In this document: positions 17,197 to 25,716 of the stretch, in pieces
How the letters are laid out: every line of letters starts with the position of its first letter
How positions within the stretch are numbered: position 1 is the stretch's first letter
DNA from: Chryseobacterium sp. Bi04
Lineage (GTDB): Bacteria; Bacteroidota; Bacteroidia; Flavobacteriales; Weeksellaceae
Reading direction: 5' to 3'
Assembly (NCBI RefSeq): GCF_918698085.1
Contig: NZ_CAKKLP010000001.1
Location: 496,001-560,000 of the forward strand
DNA: 64,000 nucleotides
Translations under genes and position numbers: made by a program
Notes under the pieces: model-generated
The model's database searches: none
Seen by the model: the letters and a program-made list of their open reading frames with translations, nothing else
What the model was told of the DNA's origin: nothing

Positions 17197-17898
17197 TTAA
17201 TCTAGATTGATATTCCTTTTCAACAAATCTTCCTGACGCATGCGCCGGAAAATATTTGCCAAAGTTAAGACATCTTTTTCACAATAATCAACTATTCGCT
17301 GCAAGTCTTTTTCTATGTAGTAGATTGATGAAACCATTGACCCGTCTATATCGTCTTTTGGAGTAGGAATTCCAAAGACATGGGCAAGCAGTTCAAGGGA
17401 GACAAAACTTTTATAATCTCCAAATTTCCAAAGCTCCATGGTATCGATATGAGGAATCTCCCAGGGCTTTTTTCCGAACATTTGAAACGGAGCCGGAGGC
17501 TGCATTCCGTTGATCAGGTATCGTCTGGCAATCCAGGGAAAATCGAATTCTTTTCCGTTGTGGGCACAGAGAATGACATCCCGGAGCCTTGGGCTGTTGA
17601 AAATCTCCCCAAACTCCTGAAGCATTTTTTTCTCATCATGTCCTGAGAAACTTTTGATTTTTAATGTTTCATTCTTTTCTACCATTCCGATGGTAATGCA
17701 GATGATTTTTCCGAACTCAGCCATAATACCGGCTCTTTCATAAAAGTCTTCTGCGGAAATATCTTCTTTTCTCTGAAACCTTGTTTTTTTGTCCCAGAGG
17801 TATTGGTCAGTTTCTGATAATTCATCCCAGGAACCAGCCTGTGGCACAGTTTCGATATCAAGAAACAATATTCTTTCTAATGGTATGTTCTGTATCAT
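17197..17898 (-). CDS. DnaQ-like 3'-5' exonuclease (PolB-related)
   Basis: 233 residues with a ribonuclease H-like fold. The DEDDy residues are visible: ILFLDIETVPQ (Asp and Glu, motif I), CAHNGKEFDFPWIARRY (motif II Asp), and DYCEKDVLTLANIF (motif III Tyr and Asp). Close homologues are annotated as predicted 3'-5' exonucleases related to the PolB proofreading domain. There is no polymerase domain. The substrate is unknown; DNA or RNA trimming is possible. Third gene of its operon, 16 bases after the CsaA-like gene. Confidence 0.82.
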   Translation of the reverse strand: MIQNIPLERILFLDIETVPQAGSWDELSETDQYLWDKKTRFQRKEDISAEDFYERAGIMAEFGKIICITIGMVEKNETLKIKSFSGHDEKKMLQEFGEIFNSPRLRDVILCAHNGKEFDFPWIARRYLINGMQPPAPFQMFGKKPWEIPHIDTMELWKFGDYKSFVSLELLAHVFGIPTPKDDIDGSMVSSIYYIEKDLQRIVDYCEKDVLTLANIFRRMRQEDLLKRNINLD

Positions 17899-17914
17899 AT
17901 GTGTTTTTTGTTTA

Positions 17915-18262
17915 TTATCCTACCTGCATTCCGTTTTTGGTAGGTAAGGAAGGAGCCAGAAGAGTGACATCCTGCTTATCTTCACCATATAGCCCTAATA
18001 CAAGGCATTCGCTGAAAAAGTTGGCAATTTGTTTTTTAGGGAAATTAACCACGGCGAGAATCTGTTTTCCTACCAGCTCTTCTTTCTGATAGAGAGAAGT
18101 GATCTGTGCTGAAGATTTTCTGATTCCTAAGTCGCCAAAGTCTATTTCCAGCTGATAAGAAGGGTTTCTTGCTTTTTCAAAATCATTGACGGAAAGAATG
18201 GTTCCGCATCGGATATCTATTTTTTCAAAATCTGCCCAAGTGATGTCTGGTTTTACGGTCAT
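17915..18262 (-). CDS. csaA: CsaA-like tRNA-binding domain protein
   Basis: 115 residues, essentially one tRNA-binding OB fold. IDIRCGTILSVNDFEKARNPSY, shortened here, RKSSAQIT, LVGKQILAVVNFPKKQIA and the ending TKNGMQVG match CsaA, a dimeric protein described in Bacillus as an export chaperone that binds tRNA. The role in Bacteroidota is not established. It overlaps the upstream gene by four bases (ATGA), indicating translational coupling. Confidence 0.87.
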   Translation of the reverse strand: MTVKPDITWADFEKIDIRCGTILSVNDFEKARNPSYQLEIDFGDLGIRKSSAQITSLYQKEELVGKQILAVVNFPKKQIANFFSECLVLGLYGEDKQDVTLLAPSLPTKNGMQVG

Positions 18263-18768
18263 GGTAATACGTTAATTAAATGTTCTACTTCAGTTTTCTG
18301 TTCTTCATATTTTTGCTGTAATTCTGAACCTTCCCCCATTCTTCTGTAATATTCAAGAGCTTTTTCTCCAAAGAATTTTTTATGAAAGTCTGAAACTTCA
18401 GGTACCTGTGGAAAAGCTTTATGAAAAAGCATTTCGTAGTACGCCTGAAATTCCCGCTCATTTTTATCTTCTATTACCTGTCCCGGAGCTTTTTGTCTCA
18501 CATGAAGCATCTCGTGGGCAATCATATTCAAGACAAGGTTCAGATCAAAATCGAATAAATTTTTTGGGATCATTACCATCTGCGGACCTCCCAGTTCTCC
18601 TTCTGCCGTAAGAAGCATCGAAGTAGGGGAAAGCTCCTGCCTGAATCCAAACCCCGCAAAGTTTTCATGCTCCAGATGAAAAGAGTGGATCAGGTATTTC
18701 GCTGCATCCAGGATCTGGTCATGTTCCTTATAAGCTTCAAGATGGAGGTTGATCTGCTCAAAATTCAT
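18259..18768 (-). CDS. Putative HExxH metallopeptidase-like protein
   Basis: 169 residues, no signal peptide, so cytoplasmic. Residues 85-89 are HEMLH, a zinc-site motif within MIAHEMLHVRQK. A Glu at about 104-106 (NEREFQAYYE) is placed to be the third ligand, as in gluzincins and SprT-like proteins. The C-terminal 40 residues form a charged, probably helical tail. I do not recognise a named family. It is first in the four-gene operon, with a -7 match at 18787-18794. Confidence 0.75.
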   Translation of the reverse strand: MNFEQINLHLEAYKEHDQILDAAKYLIHSFHLEHENFAGFGFRQELSPTSMLLTAEGELGGPQMVMIPKNLFDFDLNLVLNMIAHEMLHVRQKAPGQVIEDKNEREFQAYYEMLFHKAFPQVPEVSDFHKKFFGEKALEYYRRMGEGSELQQKYEEQKTEVEHLINVLP

Positions 18769-18786
18769 GCTGAATAGGTTTTATAA

Positions 18787-18794
18787 CAAATGTA
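18787..18794 (-). promoter_or_regulatory. -7 element of the metallopeptidase-to-DUF59 operon
   Basis: On the minus strand the bases read TACATTTG, matching TAnnTTTG, 18 bases before the start at 18768. No TTG is present at the usual distance. Confidence 0.4.
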
Positions 18795-18918
18795 TTAAAA
18801 TATTGAGAATTGTGAGGGTATTCTACAATTATAATGTTGAAGGATAGTATATCGATCGAATGAAGTAGAGTTTAGTCTCGAAATCTATGAGTTTTTTTTA
18901 CTAATAAAATTTTTTCAA

Positions 18919-18926
18919 TATTTTTG
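18919..18926 (+). promoter_or_regulatory. -7 element of the SDR / DGPF / sigma unit
   Basis: TATTTTTG matches TAnnTTTG, 55 bases before the ATG at 18982. The T-rich upstream region has no clear TTG at 17-23 bases. If the sigma factor at 20156 is autoregulatory, a different box may be used. Confidence 0.35.
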
Positions 18927-18981
18927 TCCAAATTAAAAGGCTCGATTGTCATTACGTAATAAACCCATAAAATGATACATA

Positions 18982-19737
18982 ATGAAAATTACAGTAATTG
19001 GTGGTACTGGCCTTATTGGTAGTAAACTTGTTAACAGTCTTAGAAACTTGGGACATGATGTTCTGGCAGCATCTCCCAACTCAGGAGTCAATACTATTAC
19101 AGGAGAAGGTCTTGACCAGGCTTTAGAAAATGTAGATGTTGTAGTAGATGTTGCCAACTCTCCTTCTTTCGCAGATGATGAGGTAATGAAATTCTTCAAA
19201 ATATCAGGAACTAACCTAATTGCTGCAGAAAAAGATGCAGGAATAAAGCATCACATTGCTTTATCTGTTGTAGGCACAGAGCGTTTACAGGAAAGCGGAT
19301 ATTTCAGAGCGAAACAGGTTCAGGAGGATCTTATTAAAGAATCAGGAATTCCTTATACGATTGTTCACTCTACACAGTTTTTTGAATTTGTTGGTGGGAT
19401 TGTTCATTCAAGTACAGCTGATCATAAAATAGTTGTTTCTCCAGCTTTGATTCAGCCTATCGCCTCAGATGACGTGGTAAAAGCAATGACGGATGTTACG
19501 ATCAATTCTCCCAAAAATACCACAGTAGAAATTGGAGGACCAGAAAAAATAAGATTGAATGATCTGGTAAGAAAATATACATCAATAATGAAGAATCAGG
19601 ATGAAGTAGTGACTAGCCCAGCTGCAACTTATTTCGGAGCCCCATTGAATGACAGTACCCTTGTACCCAACAACGACGCAAAATTAGGAAGCATCCGTTA
19701 TGATGAGTGGATTGCAAATCCGGAAAACCAGAGATAA
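18982..19737 (+). CDS. NmrA-like NAD(P)-binding SDR protein
   Basis: 251 residues. It begins with the Rossmann motif MKITVIGGTGLIGSKLV and lacks the classical YxxxK active pair, like atypical SDRs of the NmrA/HSCARG type (middle strand HHIALSVVGTERL, then YFRAKQVQEDLIKESGIPYTI, shortened). It may act as a redox sensor or a reductase with an unknown substrate. It stands first in a unit with a DGPF protein and an ECF sigma factor. Confidence 0.85.
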   Translation: MKITVIGGTGLIGSKLVNSLRNLGHDVLAASPNSGVNTITGEGLDQALENVDVVVDVANSPSFADDEVMKFFKISGTNLIAAEKDAGIKHHIALSVVGTERLQESGYFRAKQVQEDLIKESGIPYTIVHSTQFFEFVGGIVHSSTADHKIVVSPALIQPIASDDVVKAMTDVTINSPKNTTVEIGGPEKIRLNDLVRKYTSIMKNQDEVVTSPAATYFGAPLNDSTLVPNNDAKLGSIRYDEWIANPENQR

Positions 19738-19791
19738 AATCAAAAGTTATTATTAAATTTATAGAAGCATTATATTTAAAATTTTCAAATC

Positions 19792-20139
19792 ATGAATGAA
19801 TTTTTAATTGCCATACACAGAGATATCATTAATAAGGATGCCAGCCCCTCACCAGAACAAATGCAGGCATCTATTCAGCCTTTCCAGGATTGGCTAGGAA
19901 GTATTGCCGCACAAAATAAATTGGTTTCTCCTCCTAAAAGATGGGACCTCGATGGAAGAGTTGTAAAAAATGATTTAGTTACTAATGGACCCTATGCAGA
20001 GATTAAAGAATCAATTGGTGGAATGTTTATCATAAGAGCTGAGAATTATGACGAAGCTGTAGAAATAGCAAAAGGCTGCCCTATACTTCAGTGGGGAGCA
20101 AGTGTAGAGGTTAGAATGGCTATCCCACCGGCTCAATAA
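19792..20139 (+). CDS. DGPF/YCII-related domain protein
   Basis: 115 residues. The central motif is NGPYAEIKESIGGMFII, a variant of the DGPFAETKE signature that names the family. YCII-type proteins have a ferredoxin-like dimeric fold; no reaction is proven for the DGPF group. These genes are regularly found beside ECF42 sigma factors, exactly as here, with the sigma gene 16 bases downstream. Confidence 0.88.
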   Translation: MNEFLIAIHRDIINKDASPSPEQMQASIQPFQDWLGSIAAQNKLVSPPKRWDLDGRVVKNDLVTNGPYAEIKESIGGMFIIRAENYDEAVEIAKGCPILQWGASVEVRMAIPPAQ

Positions 20140-20155
20140 ATTATGTAACCATATA

Positions 20156-21391
20156 ATGCAGGAACAGGCATTAATACCTAATTTATTCAGAACAGAGTAT
20201 AGGAAAATTGTTTCTGTGCTCTGTTCTTTATTTGGTATTGATCATATTGAAATCGCAGAGGATATAGTAAGTGATACTTTTCTTACAGCCACTGAAACCT
20301 GGAGCATTAATGGAATTCCTGAAAATCCTACAGCGTGGCTGTATACCGTAGCTAAGAATAAAACTAAAAATCACCTTAAAAGAAACTCCTTATTTCAACA
20401 AAAGATATCGAATGAAATAAAATATTCGTCTCGTAATTATGAAGAATTTGAAATAGACCTTTCTGACAAAAATATCATTGACAGCCAATTAGCCATGATG
20501 TTTACTATTTGTAATCCTTCTATTTCAAAAGATTCCCAAATTTCTTTAGCTCTAAATTTACTTTGCGGATTTGGAATACAGGAAATTGCAGATGCTTTTC
20601 TGGTTACTAAAGAAGCTGTTTATAAAAGACTGAATCGTGCAAAAGAAAAATTAAAAACAGAAGGAATAAAAATTGAACAGCCCTCAGTTTCACAGATTCT
20701 TTCTGGCTCAGAAACAGCATTCACAACACTCTATTTACTATTTTCAGAAGGATATTATTCAACATCGCAACATACAGTTCTTAGAAAAGATCTTTGTCTT
20801 GAAGCGATAAGATTAACCTTATTACTACTCGAAAACAAACTGACAAATGTCCCCGCTACTCATGCATTGCTATCTTTAATGTATTTTCATTCTTCGAGAT
20901 TCAATGCCAGAATTAATGACAAAGGAGAAAACATTTTATATGAAGAACAAGATGATTCACTATGGGACGTTGAGCTGATAAAAAAAGGAATCAAACACCT
21001 TAACCAAAGTGCTACAGGAGATGCTTTAACCAAATTTCATCTCGAAGCTGCTATTGCCTATTGGCACACAAAAAAGAAAGATAATGATGAAAAATGGGAA
21101 AATATTTTGCAATTATACAATCGGCTTTTACAGATTGAATACTCTCCTATGGCTGCCCTTAACCGTACTTTTAGCTTTGCAAAAGTAAGAGGAAAATCTG
21201 CCGCAATTATTGAGGCTGAAAAACTAAAGCTTATCAACAATCCTTTCTACTATTCCCTGTTAGGTTATCTTTATACTGATATTGACAGGTCAAAAGCAAT
21301 ACAGCATTTTGAGTTCGCCATAAAAATGTCTAGCTCGCAGGCCATCATTAATACTTTTAAAAGATATATTGATACGCTGGAAACTAAATAA
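20156..21391 (+). CDS. ECF42-like RNA polymerase sigma factor with long C-terminal extension
   Basis: 411 residues, twice the size of an ordinary ECF sigma factor. Region 2 spans about 10-80 (EDIVSDTFLTATETW, then NPTAWLYTVAKNKTKNHLKR, shortened) and region 4 spans about 115-170 (CGFGIQEIADAFLVTKEAVYKRLNRAKEKLK). From residue 180 on lies the family's DUF6596 and TPR-like extension, with FSEGYYSTS and RLLQIEYSPMAALNRTFSFAKVRG. In the ECF42 group no anti-sigma factor is found and the extension is needed for activity; the usual partner is a DGPF protein, present here. Stimulus unknown. Confidence 0.88.
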   Translation: MQEQALIPNLFRTEYRKIVSVLCSLFGIDHIEIAEDIVSDTFLTATETWSINGIPENPTAWLYTVAKNKTKNHLKRNSLFQQKISNEIKYSSRNYEEFEIDLSDKNIIDSQLAMMFTICNPSISKDSQISLALNLLCGFGIQEIADAFLVTKEAVYKRLNRAKEKLKTEGIKIEQPSVSQILSGSETAFTTLYLLFSEGYYSTSQHTVLRKDLCLEAIRLTLLLLENKLTNVPATHALLSLMYFHSSRFNARINDKGENILYEEQDDSLWDVELIKKGIKHLNQSATGDALTKFHLEAAIAYWHTKKKDNDEKWENILQLYNRLLQIEYSPMAALNRTFSFAKVRGKSAAIIEAEKLKLINNPFYYSLLGYLYTDIDRSKAIQHFEFAIKMSSSQAIINTFKRYIDTLETK

Positions 21392-21553
21392 CTAAAGACT
21401 TCACGATAAGAAAAAATATAAGCGGACTTTTTTCAGACGTTACTCTTTTACAAAAATTCAATTACTGTTTATTATGTAGTGATACAAGTTACAGGGAATA
21501 GTCTAAAATTGAATAACTCTTATATTTAGTTTTTCTATGATATAAAAACAGCT

Positions 21554-23485
21554 TTATTGCAAGATATATTTTTCAAGCTTTTTTATATGTATTTTAGTTC
21601 CTGCATATGAAAGGTGATCATCATCAAAATAGAGTATATCATTTTTATATGTAATTCTTACTTTTCCATTTGAATATATATCGCTATAAATATCTATAAT
21701 CTTTATAAGGGAGTTCTTTTCTTGTAATTTTTTCAGGTACTCATTTGCTTTTGCTGCGGAATTATCTTTTGCTTTTACCATATGATATCCGTTAAATGGT
21801 TTTAACCCTAAGTAATTAAAATATTGCGAAGCATTCTGATCTTGAAAGAAATGTAAAACCGGCGGCTGATTTATAAGAATAATTTCTATTCCTTCTTTAC
21901 CCAAAAACTCAAGCAGTTCTACAAAATGATTACGTTCATAAGTATCTAGGGTACTCCACCTACAGGAGAAAATAACTTTTTTAGGTTTCCATTTTTTAAT
22001 ATTGGAAATCATAGATATAGCAAATCCAACTCTTTGTTCTTTTGTAAAATAAGGATTTGGAATTTGATCCTTAATGTTGGAAATTGAGATAAAAGGTCTT
22101 GAAGCATTTGTAGTGTAAAATGATCTTGAGATATTTTTCGTGTCAGCTATTTCATCAATTATTTTAGCCCACATTACTCCATGAGAATCTCCTATTAATA
22201 CTATTTCAGGATCTTTATTGCCTTTTTTTACTATAAAACCCTCCTTTTTAAAAGCGGTTGACAAAGAATCAGGTCTTACGGGCATGTTAATATTATAAAG
22301 CAAAGGATTATCTTTTTTTATCTTTACTTGTGTTGGCGAGATATCGTAATATCTCAAATAGTAGGAAGTTTTATTAAATTTATCCTTATAATAAATATTA
22401 AATAAATCTGATTTAAAATAAAAGAATAATAAAATAATTCCAAGAATACCGGAAAAAACAATTTTAGGTGTATGTTGATAATTTTTAGTCTTTTTTTCAA
22501 TAAAATAATAGGATATACAAGAAAGTAAGAATGTAATGACCAGAATGCAGATGTATTTCTGTAAGTTGCTCCAGCTCTGAAGCTGAAAAGTAAGATTCTT
22601 AAATAAAATGATTACCGGCCAGTGCCATAGGTATAATGAGTATGAAAGCCTGCCGATAAAAATAAATAGCTTTGTAGAAAGGATTTTACCTAAGATATCT
22701 TCAGTACTGCAAAAATAAATGATCAGCATAGTGCCTAATACAGGCAAAAGAATGTAATAGTCAATTGCAGAGCTGCTAAAAACATAGCTGATAGCAATAA
22801 GTAAAAGTCCAAATAAAGGAAGCAAATTTCTAAAAATGTTATCTTTTACTCTCTTTATTGGTAAACAACTTAAAATTCCACCCGCAGACAATTCCCATAA
22901 TCTTGTTGGTAACATATAAAATGCAAATTCCCTGTCAGCTTTTACTAGAAAAAGAAATGCGAGCAAACTCACTGTAGTGAGTATTATTAAAGGCTTTAGA
23001 AAACTTTTAAAATATTTATAGGATACCAGTAAAAATGGAGGATATAATAAATAGAATTGCTCTTCTACTGAAAGCGACCAGGTGTGCAAAAAATAAGAAT
23101 TTTCAGCTCCACGGCCCCAGTAATCACCAAAATTGAAATAAGCATGTATATTAAAATAGGAAAATAATGCAGGAAAGATATCCGAGAGAACATCTTTAAA
23201 ATAAGGCTTGAAAACAAATTGAGGAATAATTATCAATACAGTGATAATAACAGATATAAGTAATGGTATTAACCGTTTTACACGTCTGATCCAGAAATTC
23301 AACATTGAAAACTTATTACCTTCTATACTTTTAATAAGTATACTGGTAATCAGATAGCCCGATATTACAAAAAAAACGTCTACGCCATAAAATCCACCTT
23401 TTAAGAAATATGAATTGAGATGAAATATGATAACAGCCGTTACAGCAATGGTACGTAAACCGTCAATTTCCGGTCTGTAATTCAT
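21554..23485 (-). CDS. OafA/YrhL-type membrane acyltransferase with SGNH domain (second copy)
   Basis: 643 residues. The N-terminal acyltransferase-3 domain has IAVTAVIIFHLNSYFLKGGF (cut), GVDVFFVISGYL, HTWSLSVEEQFYLLYP (the canonical form) and SYSLYLWHWPV. The C-terminal SGNH part has LIGDSHGVMW and DDDHLSYAG. Role as for the protein at 6681-8510: acylation of a surface glycan. The region is very AT-rich compared with its neighbours (many AAA/TTT codons), which may mark recent acquisition. A full promoter match lies at 23502-23529. Confidence 0.9.
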   Translation of the reverse strand: MNYRPEIDGLRTIAVTAVIIFHLNSYFLKGGFYGVDVFFVISGYLITSILIKSIEGNKFSMLNFWIRRVKRLIPLLISVIITVLIIIPQFVFKPYFKDVLSDIFPALFSYFNIHAYFNFGDYWGRGAENSYFLHTWSLSVEEQFYLLYPPFLLVSYKYFKSFLKPLIILTTVSLLAFLFLVKADREFAFYMLPTRLWELSAGGILSCLPIKRVKDNIFRNLLPLFGLLLIAISYVFSSSAIDYYILLPVLGTMLIIYFCSTEDILGKILSTKLFIFIGRLSYSLYLWHWPVIILFKNLTFQLQSWSNLQKYICILVITFLLSCISYYFIEKKTKNYQHTPKIVFSGILGIILLFFYFKSDLFNIYYKDKFNKTSYYLRYYDISPTQVKIKKDNPLLYNINMPVRPDSLSTAFKKEGFIVKKGNKDPEIVLIGDSHGVMWAKIIDEIADTKNISRSFYTTNASRPFISISNIKDQIPNPYFTKEQRVGFAISMISNIKKWKPKKVIFSCRWSTLDTYERNHFVELLEFLGKEGIEIILINQPPVLHFFQDQNASQYFNYLGLKPFNGYHMVKAKDNSAAKANEYLKKLQEKNSLIKIIDIYSDIYSNGKVRITYKNDILYFDDDHLSYAGTKIHIKKLEKYILQ

Positions 23486-23501
23486 GTTATAAGTTTTCCG
23501 A

Positions 23502-23529
23502 CAAATATATTAAAACAAGATTATAACAA
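23502..23529 (-). promoter_or_regulatory. Promoter of the second acyltransferase
   Basis: On the minus strand TTG (23527-23529), a 17-base spacer and TATATTTG (23502-23509) match the Bacteroidota consensus. The -7 box TATATTTG is identical to that of the acyltransferase at 6681, with a similar distance to the start codon (16 versus 18 bases). Confidence 0.65.
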
Positions 23530-23682
23530 GGTGTAATTATTAACAATTCTGTTGTAATTTAATTTAATTGAATTGTTTTTGATAGTTTTAATTGTACCCT
23601 TCCAATTAAAAAAATCTGTGTCTCTGCTTATCCACGCATTCTTTGCAACTTTATATAAGATAAAATACATAATAACAGACGC

Positions 23683-24549
23683 ATGAAAATCACAATAGCA
23701 GGCTATAAAAAAGAAGAAAGACTGTCACAGGGAGTGGCTAATGATGAAGATACAGAGCTGATTAATTTTTTAATACATAAAGGGCTAGACGTTGTTCCAA
23801 CCATTTGGAATGATAAAAGTGTAGAATGGAGCAGCTTTGATGTAGCCATTATCAAGTCTCCATGGGATTATCATAATCATCTGAATGAATTTCTGAACTG
23901 GCTGGATCATCTTAAAAAGCTGGGCGTTAAAGTATTAAACTCCACAGAGATTATCAAGTGGAACAGTGATAAACATTACCTGGGAGATCTTGTAAAAAAA
24001 GGATTGCCGGTGATTCCTGCAGAATATCTAAAAAAAGGCTCTTCTTTTGACAATCGTTTCTTCAATTATTTTAATGCTGATAAACTGGTGGTAAAACCCT
24101 GTGTAAGTGCCGGAGCACAAAATACAGTCACTGTTGACAGAAACAATTGTAACGAGCGTTCAAAAGAAATAGACCGGCTTCTGAGGGAACAGGGTTATAT
24201 GGTACAGCCTTTCGTAGAAGAAATCAAAAATGGAGAATGGTCATTTCTGTTTTTTAATGGAAAATACAGCCATTGTTCATTAAAAACTCCTAAGCAGGGA
24301 GACTTCAGGGTACAGCATTATCATGGAGGAAGCATCAGCTACCCAACTCCTGATCCGAAACATATAGAACAGGCTGGAATTTATGTAGAAAGCCTGCCTG
24401 AACCAACACTGTATGCAAGAGTGGATGGAGTGCTTATCAATGATTCATTTAGTTTAATGGAACTGGAACTCATAGAACCTTATTTATTCCTGAATAGTAA
24501 TACTCTTTTACTGGAAAATTACTACCAGGCTTTGATCGCTTTACTGTGA
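23683..24549 (+). CDS. ATP-grasp protein (RimK/DcsG-like)
   Basis: 288 residues. The N-terminal domain (about 1-95) holds FDVAIIKSPWDYHNHLNEFL, shortened at its end, and the middle shows KVLNSTEIIKWNSDKHYL, which precedes the ATP-binding part. KLVVKPCVSAGAQNT supplies the ATP-contacting Lys, YMVQPFVEEIKNGEWSF is the second lid strand, and ARVDGVLIND with LMELELIEP gives the Mg-binding residues. This order is that of RimK-like and DcsG-like ligases. The family joins a carboxylate to an amine or thiol using ATP; the substrate here is unknown. It is a single gene with its own leader. Confidence 0.8.
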   Translation: MKITIAGYKKEERLSQGVANDEDTELINFLIHKGLDVVPTIWNDKSVEWSSFDVAIIKSPWDYHNHLNEFLNWLDHLKKLGVKVLNSTEIIKWNSDKHYLGDLVKKGLPVIPAEYLKKGSSFDNRFFNYFNADKLVVKPCVSAGAQNTVTVDRNNCNERSKEIDRLLREQGYMVQPFVEEIKNGEWSFLFFNGKYSHCSLKTPKQGDFRVQHYHGGSISYPTPDPKHIEQAGIYVESLPEPTLYARVDGVLINDSFSLMELELIEPYLFLNSNTLLLENYYQALIALL

Positions 24550-24553
24550 TAAA

Positions 24554-24585
24554 AACAGGACCGGAGAAAAATTTCCGGTCCTGTT
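24554..24585. terminator. Bidirectional terminator
   Basis: Arms 24554-24565 and 24574-24585 are perfectly complementary over 12 bp with an eight-base loop. On the minus strand it is followed by a T-run, so it best serves the universal stress gene at 24662, and it also lies five bases past the stop of the ATP-grasp gene. Confidence 0.75.
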
Positions 24586-24661
24586 AAACAAGATTAAGTG
24601 TAAAATTTAGCCTTTAAAGGCAAAAAGGATAATTCAAATGTGTGCAGATTTTTATTGATTC

Positions 24662-25486
24662 TTAATCTATGTTTAAGGGAATTGATAATAAAGGGACTTT
24701 GTTTTTGTAAGCCATTATTATTGTTTTGCTTCTGTGGAAAAGAGATTCCACAAGATTGTATTTATAAGGAACCATCGTCAGTAAATCCGAATTGGTAAGT
24801 TTCACTTCCTCTTCAATCGCCTTGATAATTTCTATAGACTGGATCATTTTAAAGCTGTATTTAATATCATCAAGATCATATCCGGAGTTCAGATCAATAT
24901 CATGGATGACCTCTGTAAAATCTTCCAGTCTCTCACTTACATTGAACACTTCAATTTCAGCTTTGAATTCATTGATGAAATTGTAAATATCGTCCATCGC
25001 AGACCAGGTCATGCTTTTGTGGGTGTCATAGGCAAAAAGAATTTTTCTGATTCCTGTATATTCTATGTGAGCCGGAATGATTAGTACAGGTTTTTTGAGC
25101 CGGTGGATGGTTTTGGTGACAATATTTCCGAGCAGTCTTTGTTCAAGTGTTTTCTCCGCCATACCCATGACCACAAAATCACCGTTATTTAGCTGGATAC
25201 AGTTTTCAAGTTCCTCAATAAAGTTCCCTGAAGCCAGATAATACTGTGTTTCCAGATCATATAAGCTTCCCAGCTCAGCAGCTTTCTCCGAAATTTTCTT
25301 TTGATTTTTAAGCGTTTGCTCATGGAAAAAATCAGCAGAGACCTGGGCGTTTAAAGCATGAATAGAAACGGTCTGTAAGTGGAACAGAACGATTTTATAC
25401 TTATTTTCTTTAGCCATAGAAGCTGCATAATGAGTGGCATTTTCTGCTTCTTTGGAAAAATCTGTGCAGACAATTATTGTTTTCAT
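24662..25486 (-). CDS. Tandem universal stress protein (two UspA domains)
   Basis: 274 residues made of two Usp domains, about 1-140 and 145-274. The first begins TIIVCTDFSKEAENATHYAA and ends with GMAEKTLEQRLLGNIVTKTI and KKPVLIIPA, close to the ATP-binding pattern G-2x-G-9x-G(S/T). The second (RKILFAYDTHKSMTWSAM on) has lost that glycine pattern. Such tandem proteins are cytoplasmic stress and stationary-phase factors. A -7-like CAATTTTG with TTTG 19 bases upstream is present on the minus strand just before the start. Confidence 0.9.
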   Translation of the reverse strand: MKTIIVCTDFSKEAENATHYAASMAKENKYKIVLFHLQTVSIHALNAQVSADFFHEQTLKNQKKISEKAAELGSLYDLETQYYLASGNFIEELENCIQLNNGDFVVMGMAEKTLEQRLLGNIVTKTIHRLKKPVLIIPAHIEYTGIRKILFAYDTHKSMTWSAMDDIYNFINEFKAEIEVFNVSERLEDFTEVIHDIDLNSGYDLDDIKYSFKMIQSIEIIKAIEEEVKLTNSDLLTMVPYKYNLVESLFHRSKTIIMAYKNKVPLLSIPLNID

Positions 25487-25716
25487 TGTACCAAAATTGA
25501 TTCTGTAAAACTATAAGACAAAACCTTTTTATGGTAGTAAAAAGATGGTGACATTGCATAAAATGATGATGAAATGTCTTTTTAAGGTGATGAACCGTTA
25601 GCCTCCATTTTAAGTCGTCTATTTTACGCTTCAGGTACCGTTTTGTCCGTCTCGTCTGAAATGGAAGATATTCTTATAAAATCTATTTCTATATTTACAG
25701 CCGTAAAGCTCCCCAT

